Assembly: GCA_016931785.1 (NCBI GenBank) | Contig: JAFGED010000202.1 | Span: forward strand, 1 to 49,649 | DNA: 49,649 bases | Source of the DNA: Anaerolineae bacterium | GTDB taxonomy: Bacteria > Chloroflexota > Anaerolineae > B4-G1 | Direction: 5' to 3' | Shown: positions 15,732-25,008 of the stretch, one piece after another | Layout: every line of letters begins with the position of its first letter | Numbering within the stretch: position 1 is the stretch's first letter | Notes under the pieces: model-generated | The model's input: the letters and a program-made list of their open reading frames with translations, nothing else | What the model was told of the DNA's origin: nothing | Database searches by the model: none | Program-made: the position numbers and the translations under genes

Positions 15732-17624
15732 CTAGCCCACATATGCATCATACCACAACTGGAAAACCAACAACGTCCAAAGTAGCTTGCGATTGTCCTG
15801 CCGATGGGCAAAGTGCTCGTCCAGCAAATGCTTCACGTAGTCGTATCTAAAGAACCCCTGCCGGTTGATGTGTTCCTCAGAAAGCATATCAAGCACCAAA
15901 TCGCGCAAATCGTCGGTCAACCAGCGCGCTACAGGCATGTTGAACCCCTTCTTGGGGCGCCTGATGATCTCTCGAGGCAGCGCGCGCTCCATGCTCTTTT
16001 TCAGCAGGTATTTTCCTGTGAACCAATGCAACTTGAGTTCCATGGGCAAAGCGGTGACGTATTCCACGACATCCCGGTTCAGCAAGGGCACCCTCACTTC
16101 CAGAGAAGTAGCCATGCTAGCCCGGTCCACCTTGAAAAGAATATCCCCCTCCAGGTACATTTTTATGTCATCGTAGAGCACCTGATTGAGCTCTTCGTGC
16201 GCATCACATTCGCGCGCGTGTGCGTAGGCCTGTGCATACGTCTCACGCAACACTGGCTTGATCCAATCCTGCAGCAGGAGATCTTTTTCCTTCTCAAAGA
16301 ACGACCCCAGCCAGCGGTGATGCCGGGCCTGCAGCGGTATCCCACGCCCCGCCAGGAAGCGACGCAGCCGGAAATCGAGACTGATGTTGCTGAAAGAGAC
16401 AGGCATCCAATCGAGCAGCTTGGGAGCTACATAAGCCCGCACACCCCAAGGGACGATCCGCTCGTAATACCCGATCAGCCGGTGAGCGACCAGCGTGGGG
16501 TATCCGGCGAACAGCTCGTCGCCGCCATCTCCACCCAACACCACCTTCACATGCTCCCTGGCAAACTTGGACAAAAGATAGGTTGGAATAAGCGAGGAAT
16601 CGCCAAAGGGCTCATCGAGAAAATCGGTGATTGAAGGTACCATCTCGGCAGCCATCCCACTGGTCAAGGTCAACGTGTGATGTCGAGTACCCAAGTACTC
16701 GGCCACCCTTCGGGCGTAGGGCGATTCGTCAAAGGACGCTTCTTCAAAACCGATGGAGAAGCTATCGACGGTTCCAGGATATGCCTGGACCATCATCGCC
16801 GTAACAGTGGAGGAATCAATCCCGCCGCTGAGCAACACGCCAACGGGCACATCGCTGACCAACTCCTGCCTGACGGTCTGCTTGAGCGTCTCGTAAAGTT
16901 CGGCCGAATAGTCGCGCCAATTCATAGGAGGCCGGCTCTCGCTACGCGCCAGACCGACGTTCCAGTACCGTTGTCGATAAAGTCCCTGGGCATCATAGCG
17001 AATGAAGTATCCCGGCTCCAGCCGGTACACGCCACTTATGATGGAACGGGGAGAAGGTACATATTCATACGAGAGATACTCATTCAATGAGATAGGATCG
17101 ATGTCGCGCTCTACATCAGGGTGGGCCAACAGGACCTTCAATTCAGACCCGAAAATGAGCTGGTTCGCGACTTGGGTGTAATACAACGGCTTTACGCCCA
17201 TCCTGTCGCGAGCGAGGAATACTGCGTTCTGCTTAGTATCCAATATTGCAAAGGCAAAGATGCCATTCAGGTGTTGGACACAATCCTCGTCAAACTCCTC
17301 GTACAGATGCAAGATCACCTCGGTGTCGGTATGTGTACGAAAAGTATGCCCCCTTTTCTGAAGGTACTCCCGCAATCCCTGGTAATTGTAGATTTCGCCG
17401 TTAAAGACGATCCACATCGATTCATCTTCATTGGAAATAGGTTGTCGTCCGCCAGCCAGGTCGATGATGGACAGACGGCACGACCCCAGTCCGACCCGTC
17501 CATCGTTGTAAATCCCCTGCTCGTCCGGCCCCCGGTGTTTCATCACCCGAACCATCTCGAGCAAAGTATCACGGCTGACCGGCTGCGTTGTATTGATCGC
17601 CACAATTCCACAAATGCCACACAT
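15732..17624 (-). CDS. asnB: Asparagine synthase (glutamine-hydrolysing)
   Basis: It transfers the amide of glutamine to an ATP-activated carboxylate, classically aspartate. I start at the ATG at 17624, giving MCGICGIVAI, so that Cys2 becomes the N-terminal nucleophile; the track's GTG is three codons earlier. AGGTGG precedes this ATG. Visible: class II amidotransferase domain (about 1-215) with MKHRGPDEQG, NGEIYNY and ARDRMGVKPLYY; then the synthetase domain with PPi loop VGVLLSGGIDSSTVTA and VLGGDGGDELFAGYP, and C-terminal RRPKKGFNMPVARW. 630 residues, complete. In polysaccharide clusters AsnB-like proteins often amidate uronic-acid sugars. The location inside the GT-C block makes that plausible, but nothing in the sequence separates it from true asparagine synthesis. 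Confidence 0.93.
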   Translation of the reverse strand: MCGICGIVAINTTQPVSRDTLLEMVRVMKHRGPDEQGIYNDGRVGLGSCRLSIIDLAGGRQPISNEDESMWIVFNGEIYNYQGLREYLQKRGHTFRTHTDTEVILHLYEEFDEDCVQHLNGIFAFAILDTKQNAVFLARDRMGVKPLYYTQVANQLIFGSELKVLLAHPDVERDIDPISLNEYLSYEYVPSPRSIISGVYRLEPGYFIRYDAQGLYRQRYWNVGLARSESRPPMNWRDYSAELYETLKQTVRQELVSDVPVGVLLSGGIDSSTVTAMMVQAYPGTVDSFSIGFEEASFDESPYARRVAEYLGTRHHTLTLTSGMAAEMVPSITDFLDEPFGDSSLIPTYLLSKFAREHVKVVLGGDGGDELFAGYPTLVAHRLIGYYERIVPWGVRAYVAPKLLDWMPVSFSNISLDFRLRRFLAGRGIPLQARHHRWLGSFFEKEKDLLLQDWIKPVLRETYAQAYAHARECDAHEELNQVLYDDIKMYLEGDILFKVDRASMATSLEVRVPLLNRDVVEYVTALPMELKLHWFTGKYLLKKSMERALPREIIRRPKKGFNMPVARWLTDDLRDLVLDMLSEEHINRQGFFRYDYVKHLLDEHFAHRQDNRKLLWTLLVFQLWYDAYVG

Positions 17625-17661
17625 GTGCACCACCTACATTTCAAGCACTGCCACATCAAAT

Positions 17662-17689
17662 ATGATACCAGAAACAATAGAATTGCCAA
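17662..17689 (-). promoter_or_regulatory. Putative promoter of asnB
   Basis: Minus strand: TTGGCA (17684-17689), 16 bases, TATCAT (17662-17667), about 38 bases ahead of the ATG at 17624. It lies in the 79-base gap after the long GT-C operon. Confidence 0.5.
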
Positions 17690-17703
17690 ACTTGCCCCTT
17701 GTA

Positions 17704-19158
17704 CTAATCGTATCTGTATACACTCAAAAACTCCCACTCCCACGAATCACCCAGCTGCCGCTCTTGCTCAATCTGTCCCAGAAACCCCTCCCACGGCTGG
17801 CTGCTGCGGCCGGCGACCACCAACCACAGCCGCCCCTCCGCTTCCAGTGCCTCCTCCGGCGTGACCAGGCGCCCGCCGAGAACGCGGTACGTCTCCGGTC
17901 GCATCCTCCAGGCGTCAATGTGCCAAAGCGCCGGCCCAAGCACCGGCTCGTAGACCAACGCCGTGAGGTAAGTCTCGTCGACGTGCAGGCAGAGATCCCC
18001 CTCGCGAAAGTCCGCCGCCACAACCGCCATCGCCTCACGCACGGGCGGCTTGGCGATATCGGGCGCCGCAAAATGGACCCCGCCCCCGATTGCCAACAGT
18101 CCCGCCAGCAAGATCCCCAGCCAAGGGGTAGGAGAGACGCGGGATGGTGCCATCGCCGCCCCCTGCGCGATAAAGAGCACAAGGAACGGCGCGAGCATCG
18201 CAAACGACCGCTCCAGGTAAATCGGCGCGGCCAGCCACGAGATCGCGACGACGGCAAAGAGCGGGAAGAGCGTGGTCAGCAGCGGCAGCGCCCCCCATCG
18301 ACGCCTGGCCCGGTCCCGGCGACGCATCAGCTCCAGTGCGACGACGGCCGCCACGAGCAGCACCACCGCCACCCGCACGCCCCACCACCAGAGCGCCCCA
18401 CCCGCCGAGTGACCGAACAAAAGATACTCCAGCGTCGTCAAAGGCAACAGCGGATGAGGCCGCGCCTGCCAGGCCATCTCGCCGCCCAGGTAATCGTCCG
18501 TCTGCCCAATGAACTGCACCACCTGGGGCAAAAAAACCAACCCGACCAAAAGATCGGCGAACAGGATAGGCCGCCACGCGCCGCGAAACCGGCGGCCCGC
18601 CAGCAGCAACCACAGATGCAAGCTCAACACCACCCAGGCGACGAAATAGTGCGTGTAGAGACCGAGCGTGGTGCAAAGCACGTAACCCATGCAGGCCCCC
18701 ACAACGCTCGACTGTTTGACCATACGGATGAAACACCACGTCGATCCCAGCGTCAACGCAGTCGCCAGGGCGTACATCCGCGCCTCTTGGGCGTAATAGA
18801 CCTGAAACGGCGCCAGCGCCATCCCAAAAGCGGCCAACAACCCGGCCCGCCTATCAAACAGGAGGCTCCCCACCCGATAGACCAGCGCCACAGAAAGCAA
18901 GCTGGCAAAGACCGACGGGTAGCGCAAAAGCCAATCGTTGCTCCCCATCCCTGCCGCCTGCCAAGCGTGCAGAAGAAGATAGTAGCCCGGTGGATGGGAA
19001 CTGCCCGCCGCGCCGGTCAGCACCTGCCAGAGCCTCAAGCGTCCGATCAGGACGCTCAACGCCTCGTCGAACCACAGGCTACGCGCGCCGAGCCGGAAGA
19101 AACGCAGCCCCGCCGCCAGCAGGAGAATCAAGAGAAGCCACCATCCTTGACGCTTCAT
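17704..19158 (-). CDS. GT-C glycosyltransferase (RgtA/ArnT-like, GT39/83)
   Basis: 484 residues from the ATG at 19158 (MKRQGWWLL); the 854-aa track ORF extends out of frame into the upstream gene. First outer loop: LWFDEALSVLIGRLRLW (about 29-45), with catalytic-type Asp-Glu, followed by HPPGYYLLLHAW. The second conserved segment YYAQEARMYALATAL is shared with the proteins at 23480 and 31436. About nine hydrophobic segments, then a C-terminal outer domain (about 385-484) including DLCLHVDETYLTALVYE. The start overlaps the previous gene by 4 bases (ATGA). It is the last gene of the long operon. Confidence 0.88.
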   Translation of the reverse strand: MKRQGWWLLLILLLAAGLRFFRLGARSLWFDEALSVLIGRLRLWQVLTGAAGSSHPPGYYLLLHAWQAAGMGSNDWLLRYPSVFASLLSVALVYRVGSLLFDRRAGLLAAFGMALAPFQVYYAQEARMYALATALTLGSTWCFIRMVKQSSVVGACMGYVLCTTLGLYTHYFVAWVVLSLHLWLLLAGRRFRGAWRPILFADLLVGLVFLPQVVQFIGQTDDYLGGEMAWQARPHPLLPLTTLEYLLFGHSAGGALWWWGVRVAVVLLVAAVVALELMRRRDRARRRWGALPLLTTLFPLFAVVAISWLAAPIYLERSFAMLAPFLVLFIAQGAAMAPSRVSPTPWLGILLAGLLAIGGGVHFAAPDIAKPPVREAMAVVAADFREGDLCLHVDETYLTALVYEPVLGPALWHIDAWRMRPETYRVLGGRLVTPEEALEAEGRLWLVVAGRSSQPWEGFLGQIEQERQLGDSWEWEFLSVYRYD

Positions 19159-20318
19159 TGCGCTCCACCTCGCCGGTCCCGCCACCGTAGCGTCAGCAGA
19201 GCGCCCAACGCCAAGGGAATCACGATCTGCTCCAACCCCGTGGGCAACAGGCATCCGGTAAAGAAAAACCCCCAGGGAAGCGCCAGAACGACCAGTATCG
19301 GCAACCAAGATTGCCATCGCTCCCCACCCGCCCACAGCACGACCCAGGCGGGCAGTAGAGACGCGACCAGCGTATAGACGTTGGTCTGCGGCAAGACGAT
19401 CAACGCGACCAAGATGGCCGTGGAAAGCTCCCAGGGCAGCCGATCCCCGGCCGGCAGACGCCGAGAGCCGAGCCACACCCACACGCCCCACGTCAAAACG
19501 CCAGCAGTCACGAGTGCGGCCAGCCAGACGGGGCCGAGAACGAGCGGGGGCCAACGCAGGAAAGAAGTGCCCGCGTAATCCCCCACTCCACCCAGAAATC
19601 CCCCCACCCAGGGGCCAACGCGCAGCCGCGTCAGCAGCCACAGGCAGATCATCAGCCCCGCCCATACCAGCACCACTTCGCGCCGCCCCATGCGCCAGGC
19701 AGCCAGAAGCAGCACAAATAAAGGCAAGATCGCCATCTCTGGACGGATCGTCACGCCGAGCAGCGCCAGCGTCGCCACCAGCGGATGGCCCCGCGCCAAA
19801 CCCCACCAGGCGACGACCAGGCAGGCCAGCGTAAAGGGCGTGAACTGCCCCAGGATGTAGGACGTGATGGGGTAGCGATAGAAAAACACGGAGAAAAGAA
19901 GCGTCACCGCCAGGAGGATGGGAGGTATCCGCCACTCCAGCAAAGATACCAACAGCAGCGGCAGCGCCAGCAATATCAAGAGCTGCAGCCCGCACCACAG
20001 GCTGACCGCCAGGGGAAACGGCAAAAGCCAAAAGGGCAGCAACAGCCAGGTGATGAAAGCCGGATAGGCGAACCGCTGGTGAATCTCCTCCGCCCCTCCG
20101 AACCACTGGCCAAACATGCCCTCGTGGATGCGCCGGACGACCTCTGGCGAGTAGGGGCTCTCCCCGGCCAGCACCGCCCGAGCCCCCACCCAGCAGTGAT
20201 AAAAATCGAACCGGTTCTGGCGTGGAAGGGCCAGCAGAAAGTAGGACGCCGCCGAAAGCAGAGCCCACAGGAGCAGCATCAGCGCGACCAACTGCCAGCG
20301 GCGGGTCCTTCCAATCAT
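19155..20318 (-). CDS. GT87 (DUF2029)-like membrane glycosyltransferase
   Basis: 387 residues from the ATG at 20318 (MIGRTRRWQL); the track's 34 extra residues lie inside the upstream gene. The GT87 signature is RFDFYHCWVGARAVLAGESP in the first outer loop, followed by RFAYPAFITWLLLPF and, in the middle, LGQFTPFTLACLVVAWWGL and IRPEMAILPL. About nine membrane segments. Characterised GT87 members are polyprenyl-phosphate-mannose-dependent mannosyltransferases in actinobacteria; the specificity here is unknown. Both ends overlap neighbours by 4 bases. Confidence 0.85.
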   Translation of the reverse strand: MIGRTRRWQLVALMLLLWALLSAASYFLLALPRQNRFDFYHCWVGARAVLAGESPYSPEVVRRIHEGMFGQWFGGAEEIHQRFAYPAFITWLLLPFWLLPFPLAVSLWCGLQLLILLALPLLLVSLLEWRIPPILLAVTLLFSVFFYRYPITSYILGQFTPFTLACLVVAWWGLARGHPLVATLALLGVTIRPEMAILPLFVLLLAAWRMGRREVVLVWAGLMICLWLLTRLRVGPWVGGFLGGVGDYAGTSFLRWPPLVLGPVWLAALVTAGVLTWGVWVWLGSRRLPAGDRLPWELSTAILVALIVLPQTNVYTLVASLLPAWVVLWAGGERWQSWLPILVVLALPWGFFFTGCLLPTGLEQIVIPLALGALLTLRWRDRRGGAQ

Positions 20319-21883
20319 CGCACGATCACCTCGTACAAAACGACCTGCAACGCCCCCTCCCCCCACTCTGCAACCCGCTGCAGCCGGGGATGAACCAGCC
20401 CATCCGGCGGCAGCGGCCAATTGCGATCCAACACGACGTAGGTAACGCCGTATCGATCAGCCGCAGCCAGCAGCGCCTCCACACCTCCAGTGTGCGCGGG
20501 CACGGCGACGGCCGGGTGTCGGGTGTAATACCAGAAAGCGGGCGCGTTGTTTGCCATCACAACCGCTTCCTCCCCAATGCGCGCCTGCTCCATCCAATCG
20601 CCCACCCTCTCATAGGCCCGGTCAACCCCCTGCCAGGCGCGCACCTTTGCCCTGCCCGCATAGAGGCCGAACACGACCGCTCCAGCGACCACCGCCACGG
20701 TAAACACCGCCGTCGCTTGCCGGATCTTCCACCGCCGGCGCTGCCCCACCCACTTCACTGTCGCCTCCAGCCCGTCCATCGCTGCGGCGAAAAGGAACGG
20801 CAAGACAGCCGAGCTGGCGTGAAAAAAGCCGCCACGGACGCCCGGATACGTAAATGCCAACGAGTGGGCCAGGTAGACAAGGACCAAGTAGATGAGAGAG
20901 AGCGGAAAGGAGGGCTTGCGACGCAGGCGGTAGAACCCGATAACGGCCAGGGGCAATAAAAAGACCAGGCAGTTCTCCCCCAGAAACCGCTGCAGGTTCA
21001 CACTCAGCGCCGACAGCTTGGCCTGTAGAATGTTCCCCCAGCCCCAGGCGAGATAGGACTGGAGCGAAAGGTCGCACCCGTAGCAATACAGATCGTCGTA
21101 ATGGGTGAGCCACAGGGTCTTGGCGCCGCCGGGGGCAAGCGGCGATCCGACCGCGACACTATTGCGGATGAACCAGGGTCCCATCGCAAACAGATACCCC
21201 AGGACTACAAACAGACTATGATGAAGCGTAAGGCGTAAAACGTGAGATGTGATCCGTGAGGAATGATCCGTGATGCTCGGCTTTTGAAGAAATAAAGGCG
21301 CAAGGGCGACCACCGGCAGCAGCATGACGCCATCGGCGCGCGTGAGATGTGCCAGCCCAACCAACAGGCCAACAAGCAAACTCACCCACCCATTGCCGCC
21401 CGCCAGCCACAGCGCCAAACTCCCGAAAAGGGCAAACGGCGCAAACGTCTCGGGCAGCGTCCAGTGCGGGAAAAAGAAACCGCTGAACAGCGTGATCAGG
21501 CCCGCAGCCCAGGCAGACCGGCGCGAGCCTACAGCCCGCCGGGCAACGCCGTAGCCGACCAATGGCAGGAGGGCGGAGAGAAGGGCAAACGGAATCTGAA
21601 GGGCAAAGAAAGAACCCGGAAAGGACGCCGCAAAAGGCGCAGCCAAGAGAGAGGGCAACGGCATCCAATACAAAAAGCCCGGTTGGGGGATTTCCTCCGG
21701 CTCGCCCAAATAGTTCCAGATGTAAGGCTCGTCCAGACCGCCGCCCTCTGCCAGGTTCACCGCCCCGGCAGCGTAATAGGCCGGGTCCATATAGCCGGCG
21801 CGGGAGATGAACGCGGCGGTCGCCAACCGCACGACCAGAGATAGGAGAAACAAAACCAACAGGTCGCGTCGCTCACGGCTCAC
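20315..21883 (-). CDS. GT-C glycosyltransferase with heptamer-repeat insert
   Basis: 522 residues from GTG at 21883, which overlaps the upstream stop (GTGA). First loop: GYMDPAYYAAGAVNLAEGGG (about 30-49) then PQPGFLYWMPLPSLLAAPF; the acidic residue and the following glycine-rich stretch fit GT-C. About ten membrane segments, then a C-terminal domain of about 120 residues with AFWYYTRHPAVAVP and VLDRNWPLP. Residues about 203-222 (ITDHSSRITSHVLRLT) are encoded by a degenerate heptanucleotide repeat (21221-21276) in a loop between helices; these residues are probably not ancestral. Confidence 0.85.
   Translation of the reverse strand: MSRERRDLLVLFLLSLVVRLATAAFISRAGYMDPAYYAAGAVNLAEGGGLDEPYIWNYLGEPEEIPQPGFLYWMPLPSLLAAPFAASFPGSFFALQIPFALLSALLPLVGYGVARRAVGSRRSAWAAGLITLFSGFFFPHWTLPETFAPFALFGSLALWLAGGNGWVSLLVGLLVGLAHLTRADGVMLLPVVALAPLFLQKPSITDHSSRITSHVLRLTLHHSLFVVLGYLFAMGPWFIRNSVAVGSPLAPGGAKTLWLTHYDDLYCYGCDLSLQSYLAWGWGNILQAKLSALSVNLQRFLGENCLVFLLPLAVIGFYRLRRKPSFPLSLIYLVLVYLAHSLAFTYPGVRGGFFHASSAVLPFLFAAAMDGLEATVKWVGQRRRWKIRQATAVFTVAVVAGAVVFGLYAGRAKVRAWQGVDRAYERVGDWMEQARIGEEAVVMANNAPAFWYYTRHPAVAVPAHTGGVEALLAAADRYGVTYVVLDRNWPLPPDGLVHPRLQRVAEWGEGALQVVLYEVIVR
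21221..21276. repeat. Degenerate heptamer tandem repeat inside a GT-C gene
   Basis: Eight consecutive 7-mers: ATGAAGC GTAAGGC GTAAAAC GTGAGAT GTGATCC GTGAGGA ATGATCC GTGATGC, following GTRANNN. The translated minus frame stays open through it. Confidence 0.75.
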
Positions 21884-23478
21884 GGCTCTTCCTCCAACAC
21901 CACCCGGTAGACCGCCACCTCGCCCGATTGAAAAGCCAGCTTCAGCCAGGCTACCGCGGCGGGGTCAAAGTCTCCCAAGGCGCGCTCCTCCGCGCTGTGA
22001 AACACATAGACCACGCCCCATTCCTCCAACAGCGCCCGCCGCTCTGTGTCGAGCGTCGCAGCATCGTAAAAGCGGGCGACCGCGGCCCGCTTCTCTTCGA
22101 AATCCACCGTCTCCATCCAATGCCCCAACACGACCCGGTGGCCGATGAGCGCCGGGATCAGATTGCCCGTCCCAAACCCCGATAGCACCGTCTCGTCCCA
22201 CTCGCCGTTCTCCCCCAGCCAATCCACCGCGGCGGACAAATCGGCCGATTGAAACATCGCCGGGGCGCGCTTCCCCGCCGCCAGCGTCAGGCCCGCCGTC
22301 ACGTAGAGATTGCTCGTCGAAGCCAGCGCCACGACCAACGCCATCGCCAGCCAACACCAACGGAGGCGCACCCGCCTGCAGCAAAAGGGCAGCAATCCCT
22401 CCGCCAGCCCGACCCCGGCCAGCAGCCCCATCGGCGCCTGCACGCCCTCCAGGAACCGCCGCTGCAAGTTCCACGGCAGATGAGCCAGCGCCGCCACCAG
22501 GCCAACCCAGAGCAGAGGAAAGGTAACTCTCCACTCCCTCCTGCGCGCATAGACCGCCGCGCCGACGCCCCCCAGCGCCAACAGCACGCCGTATCCCCAC
22601 AGGTACACCCCCGGCGGCGGAGAAAGGGTCACGTTCTGCGCCGACCATCCGGCAAAGACCGGCCGGCGAAACACCCACAGGTCATAGATCAGCAACGGAA
22701 GCTGCGCCGCTCCCATCGCCGCCGCCGCCGCCAGCCCGCGCCACACCACTCGCCGCGTCCGCAGCCACTCGATAGCCCAGTAGAGCACGGGCAAAAGATC
22801 GGCCAGAAGCATCGCATACGGATGGATAACGCCCAACGCCAGCGACACAACGACGACCAGCATCCCCTCAGCCAACGAAGGCCCATCGGGGCGGCACAGG
22901 AGCAGCAGAAAAACGACCAACAGCAAGCCGATGGCCGCGCAAAAGTGCGGGGACGTCAGCAGGGCCAGGTAGGTGAACCCATCCGACAGCCAAAAATCCA
23001 TCGGAGATACCCCCCCGGGCGGAGTGGGAGCAATGACCTCCGTGAGCCACCCCAGGCCAGAGGCCGCCGTCGCCAGCAAAAAAGCCACCTGCCGCGCCCG
23101 AACAGATGTGACAAAGTGAGCGATGAAGCGATACACGGCCAGCAACATCACAAAACCAAACCCCACCCGCGCGAGCTGGTAGGCCAGCGGCAGCCCCAAC
23201 CCGAACAAGCGCGCCAGGTGCCCCAGAGCGACGTAAAAGGTCTGCACAAAGACCCCCTCGTGCTCCTCGGAGGTAAAGAGCAGGCGATACCGCCACCCTC
23301 CCCGATATCCCTGCCACATCTTGGCCAGGTGGCTGTGGTAATCCACCGGGTTCATCACCACACCGCCAAAGCGCTCCTGCGGCGTCTGCGCCAGGCAGCC
23401 CGCCAGGTACGGCACTGTCGAAGCAAGTACGATCAAACCCGCCACGATCGAAACCCACACCCACTCCCTCCGCGTCAC
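21880..23478 (-). CDS. Polytopic membrane protein, GT-C-like
   Basis: 532 residues from GTG at 23478, one base after the upstream TAG and eight bases after GGGAGGGG; the track's TTG start lies inside the upstream gene. First outer loop: ERFGGVVMNPVDYHSHLAKM (about 33-52), with Asp and His, then WRYRLLFTSEEHEGVFVQTF. About eleven hydrophobic segments and a short C-terminal domain (about 420-532) with GFGTGNLIPALIGHRVVLGH. I recognise the organisation as that of Chloroflexota membrane proteins near glycosyltransferases but cannot name a characterised family. It ends with a 4-base overlap (GTGA). Confidence 0.8.
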   Translation of the reverse strand: MTRREWVWVSIVAGLIVLASTVPYLAGCLAQTPQERFGGVVMNPVDYHSHLAKMWQGYRGGWRYRLLFTSEEHEGVFVQTFYVALGHLARLFGLGLPLAYQLARVGFGFVMLLAVYRFIAHFVTSVRARQVAFLLATAASGLGWLTEVIAPTPPGGVSPMDFWLSDGFTYLALLTSPHFCAAIGLLLVVFLLLLCRPDGPSLAEGMLVVVVSLALGVIHPYAMLLADLLPVLYWAIEWLRTRRVVWRGLAAAAAMGAAQLPLLIYDLWVFRRPVFAGWSAQNVTLSPPPGVYLWGYGVLLALGGVGAAVYARRREWRVTFPLLWVGLVAALAHLPWNLQRRFLEGVQAPMGLLAGVGLAEGLLPFCCRRVRLRWCWLAMALVVALASTSNLYVTAGLTLAAGKRAPAMFQSADLSAAVDWLGENGEWDETVLSGFGTGNLIPALIGHRVVLGHWMETVDFEEKRAAVARFYDAATLDTERRALLEEWGVVYVFHSAEERALGDFDPAAVAWLKLAFQSGEVAVYRVVLEEEP

Positions 23479-23479
23479 G

Positions 23480-24988
23480 CTACTGCCCCTCCCGCAGGTA
23501 AAGCGCAACTGTTAGATCATTGAACTGCCCTTGCTCCGCCTCGATAAAGTGACTCTCCTCCAGCCAAGTCAGCGCCGGGTGCTCGCCCCCCATCTGCCCC
23601 ACCTCGCGGGGGAAATAGACCAACCAGACCCGCCCCGCCGTCCCCACCGCTTCCGCCATCGTGGGTGTGGCAAAAATATCCAACGCCTCCTGCGTCGGGC
23701 GCGCGAGGGTGTCCTCAGGCGAGCCGGGCCGGTCCGCCAGGAACTCGCCAGCCAGGTCGGGCGCGTAAACGCGCATCGGGAAACAGGTCAGCTTGTTGGT
23801 ATGGACCACAGCGTCGCCATCCTCAACCCGATCCTGCAAGTAAGTGACTACCTCCTGGAACGGCGGGCGGGGAAAGCGTGCGTAGGCATAGTGCCCCGCC
23901 AGCGACCCGACCACAGCCACCAGCAGCAACACGGCCAATCCCGCATTCAAGAACCGCGGCAGCCCGCCACGGGCCAGCAGCCACCCGGCCGCCACCAGGT
24001 AAAAGAGCGCCGAGGGCAGCAGCGCCCGCTCCAGGTAGACGGGCCGCCATTGAGCGACGGCGAACAGCGTCACCACCGGCACCCAGCACAGCAGGAGGAA
24101 CCAGGCCGCACGCGAGCGCGTGCGCCAGACCCGCAGAAGCAGCAGCACCAGCAAGAACAGGCTCACAAAGAGTCCCAACCCCAATAGCCAGGGCGCAAAG
24201 ACCTCCTCGTAGAACGTGAGCACCGGCAGCATCAGGGCGCGCACGGCCTCGCCAGCGCCCGGCGGTGCCAGCCAGTACGCCCGCTCGATAAAGCCCAGTT
24301 GGCCCGGCAGCACGCCGATCAGCCACGGGGCAAAGAGGGCCAAAGCGGCCAGGTCGGCCAGGGCGAGGGCGGGCAACCTGCGCCACCAGCGGCGGCGAGC
24401 GACGGCCAGCAGGTTGAAGGCCAACACGACGAACGCCCCCAGGTTGTGGGCATAGAGGGCGAGGGCCGCCCCCACCGCGTAGAGCGCCCACCAGCGCCAC
24501 CGCCCACCCTCCAGCGCGCGCAGCAGTCCCCAAGTCGCTATGACTGCCGCCAATCCCAACAGGGCATACATGCGCGCCTCCTGCGAGTAGGCCACGTGAA
24601 AGGGGTTGATCGCCGCGAGCAGTCCCACGGCCAGCCCAACCCGGCGGTCAAAGCACCAGGCCGCCATCCGCCACAGCAGCGCCACGGTGACCATCCCCAG
24701 GATCACAGAGAAAAAGCGCGCCGCGAGAGGGGACCGCCCCACCAACCCCATCCAGGCGTGGAGGAAAAAGTAGTAAAGCAAGGGATGCACGTCGGCCGCG
24801 CCCGCGCCCTCGACCGGCGTTACCGTCCCGTAGATCATCCCCTCGTGGTCGAGTGAGGCGTACAGCACCGCAAACGCCTCATCGTACCACAGGGCGCGTC
24901 CCTGGATGCGCGCCATCCGCAGGCCAAAGGCCAGCAGAAGGATCGACACCGACGCCCACAGCACAACCCGCTTGCTCACACGACGCAC
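23480..24988 (-). CDS. GT-C glycosyltransferase (RgtA/ArnT-like, GT39/83)
   Basis: 502 residues from GTG at 24988 (VRRVSKRVV), which has GGAGGTG seven bases upstream; the track's longer N-terminus overlaps the preceding gene. First loop RALWYDEAFAVLYASLD (about 30-46), then DVHPLLYYFFLHAWMGLVG, and the shared segment AYSQEARMYALLGL. About ten membrane segments. C-terminal outer domain (about 390-502) with NKLTCFPMRVYAPDLAGEF. It groups by motif with the genes at 17704 and 31436. Confidence 0.87.
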   Translation of the reverse strand: MRRVSKRVVLWASVSILLLAFGLRMARIQGRALWYDEAFAVLYASLDHEGMIYGTVTPVEGAGAADVHPLLYYFFLHAWMGLVGRSPLAARFFSVILGMVTVALLWRMAAWCFDRRVGLAVGLLAAINPFHVAYSQEARMYALLGLAAVIATWGLLRALEGGRWRWWALYAVGAALALYAHNLGAFVVLAFNLLAVARRRWWRRLPALALADLAALALFAPWLIGVLPGQLGFIERAYWLAPPGAGEAVRALMLPVLTFYEEVFAPWLLGLGLFVSLFLLVLLLLRVWRTRSRAAWFLLLCWVPVVTLFAVAQWRPVYLERALLPSALFYLVAAGWLLARGGLPRFLNAGLAVLLLVAVVGSLAGHYAYARFPRPPFQEVVTYLQDRVEDGDAVVHTNKLTCFPMRVYAPDLAGEFLADRPGSPEDTLARPTQEALDIFATPTMAEAVGTAGRVWLVYFPREVGQMGGEHPALTWLEESHFIEAEQGQFNDLTVALYLREGQ

Positions 24989-25008
24989 GATCCTACACCT
25001 CCAGGCCG

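Noticed and set aside
17593-19377. 594-aa plus-strand ORF
   Set aside because: Arg/Pro/Gln-rich shadow opposite the GT-C gene at 17704; high GC gives long antisense frames. No ribosome-binding site or domain.
17704-20268. 854-aa minus-strand ORF
   Set aside because: Only the part from 19158 down is a gene; the upstream 370 residues are a shadow of the GT87-like gene 19155-20318 in another frame.
22249-23523. 424-aa plus-strand ORF
   Set aside because: Antisense shadow of 21880-23478; Arg/Gln/His-rich with no motif.
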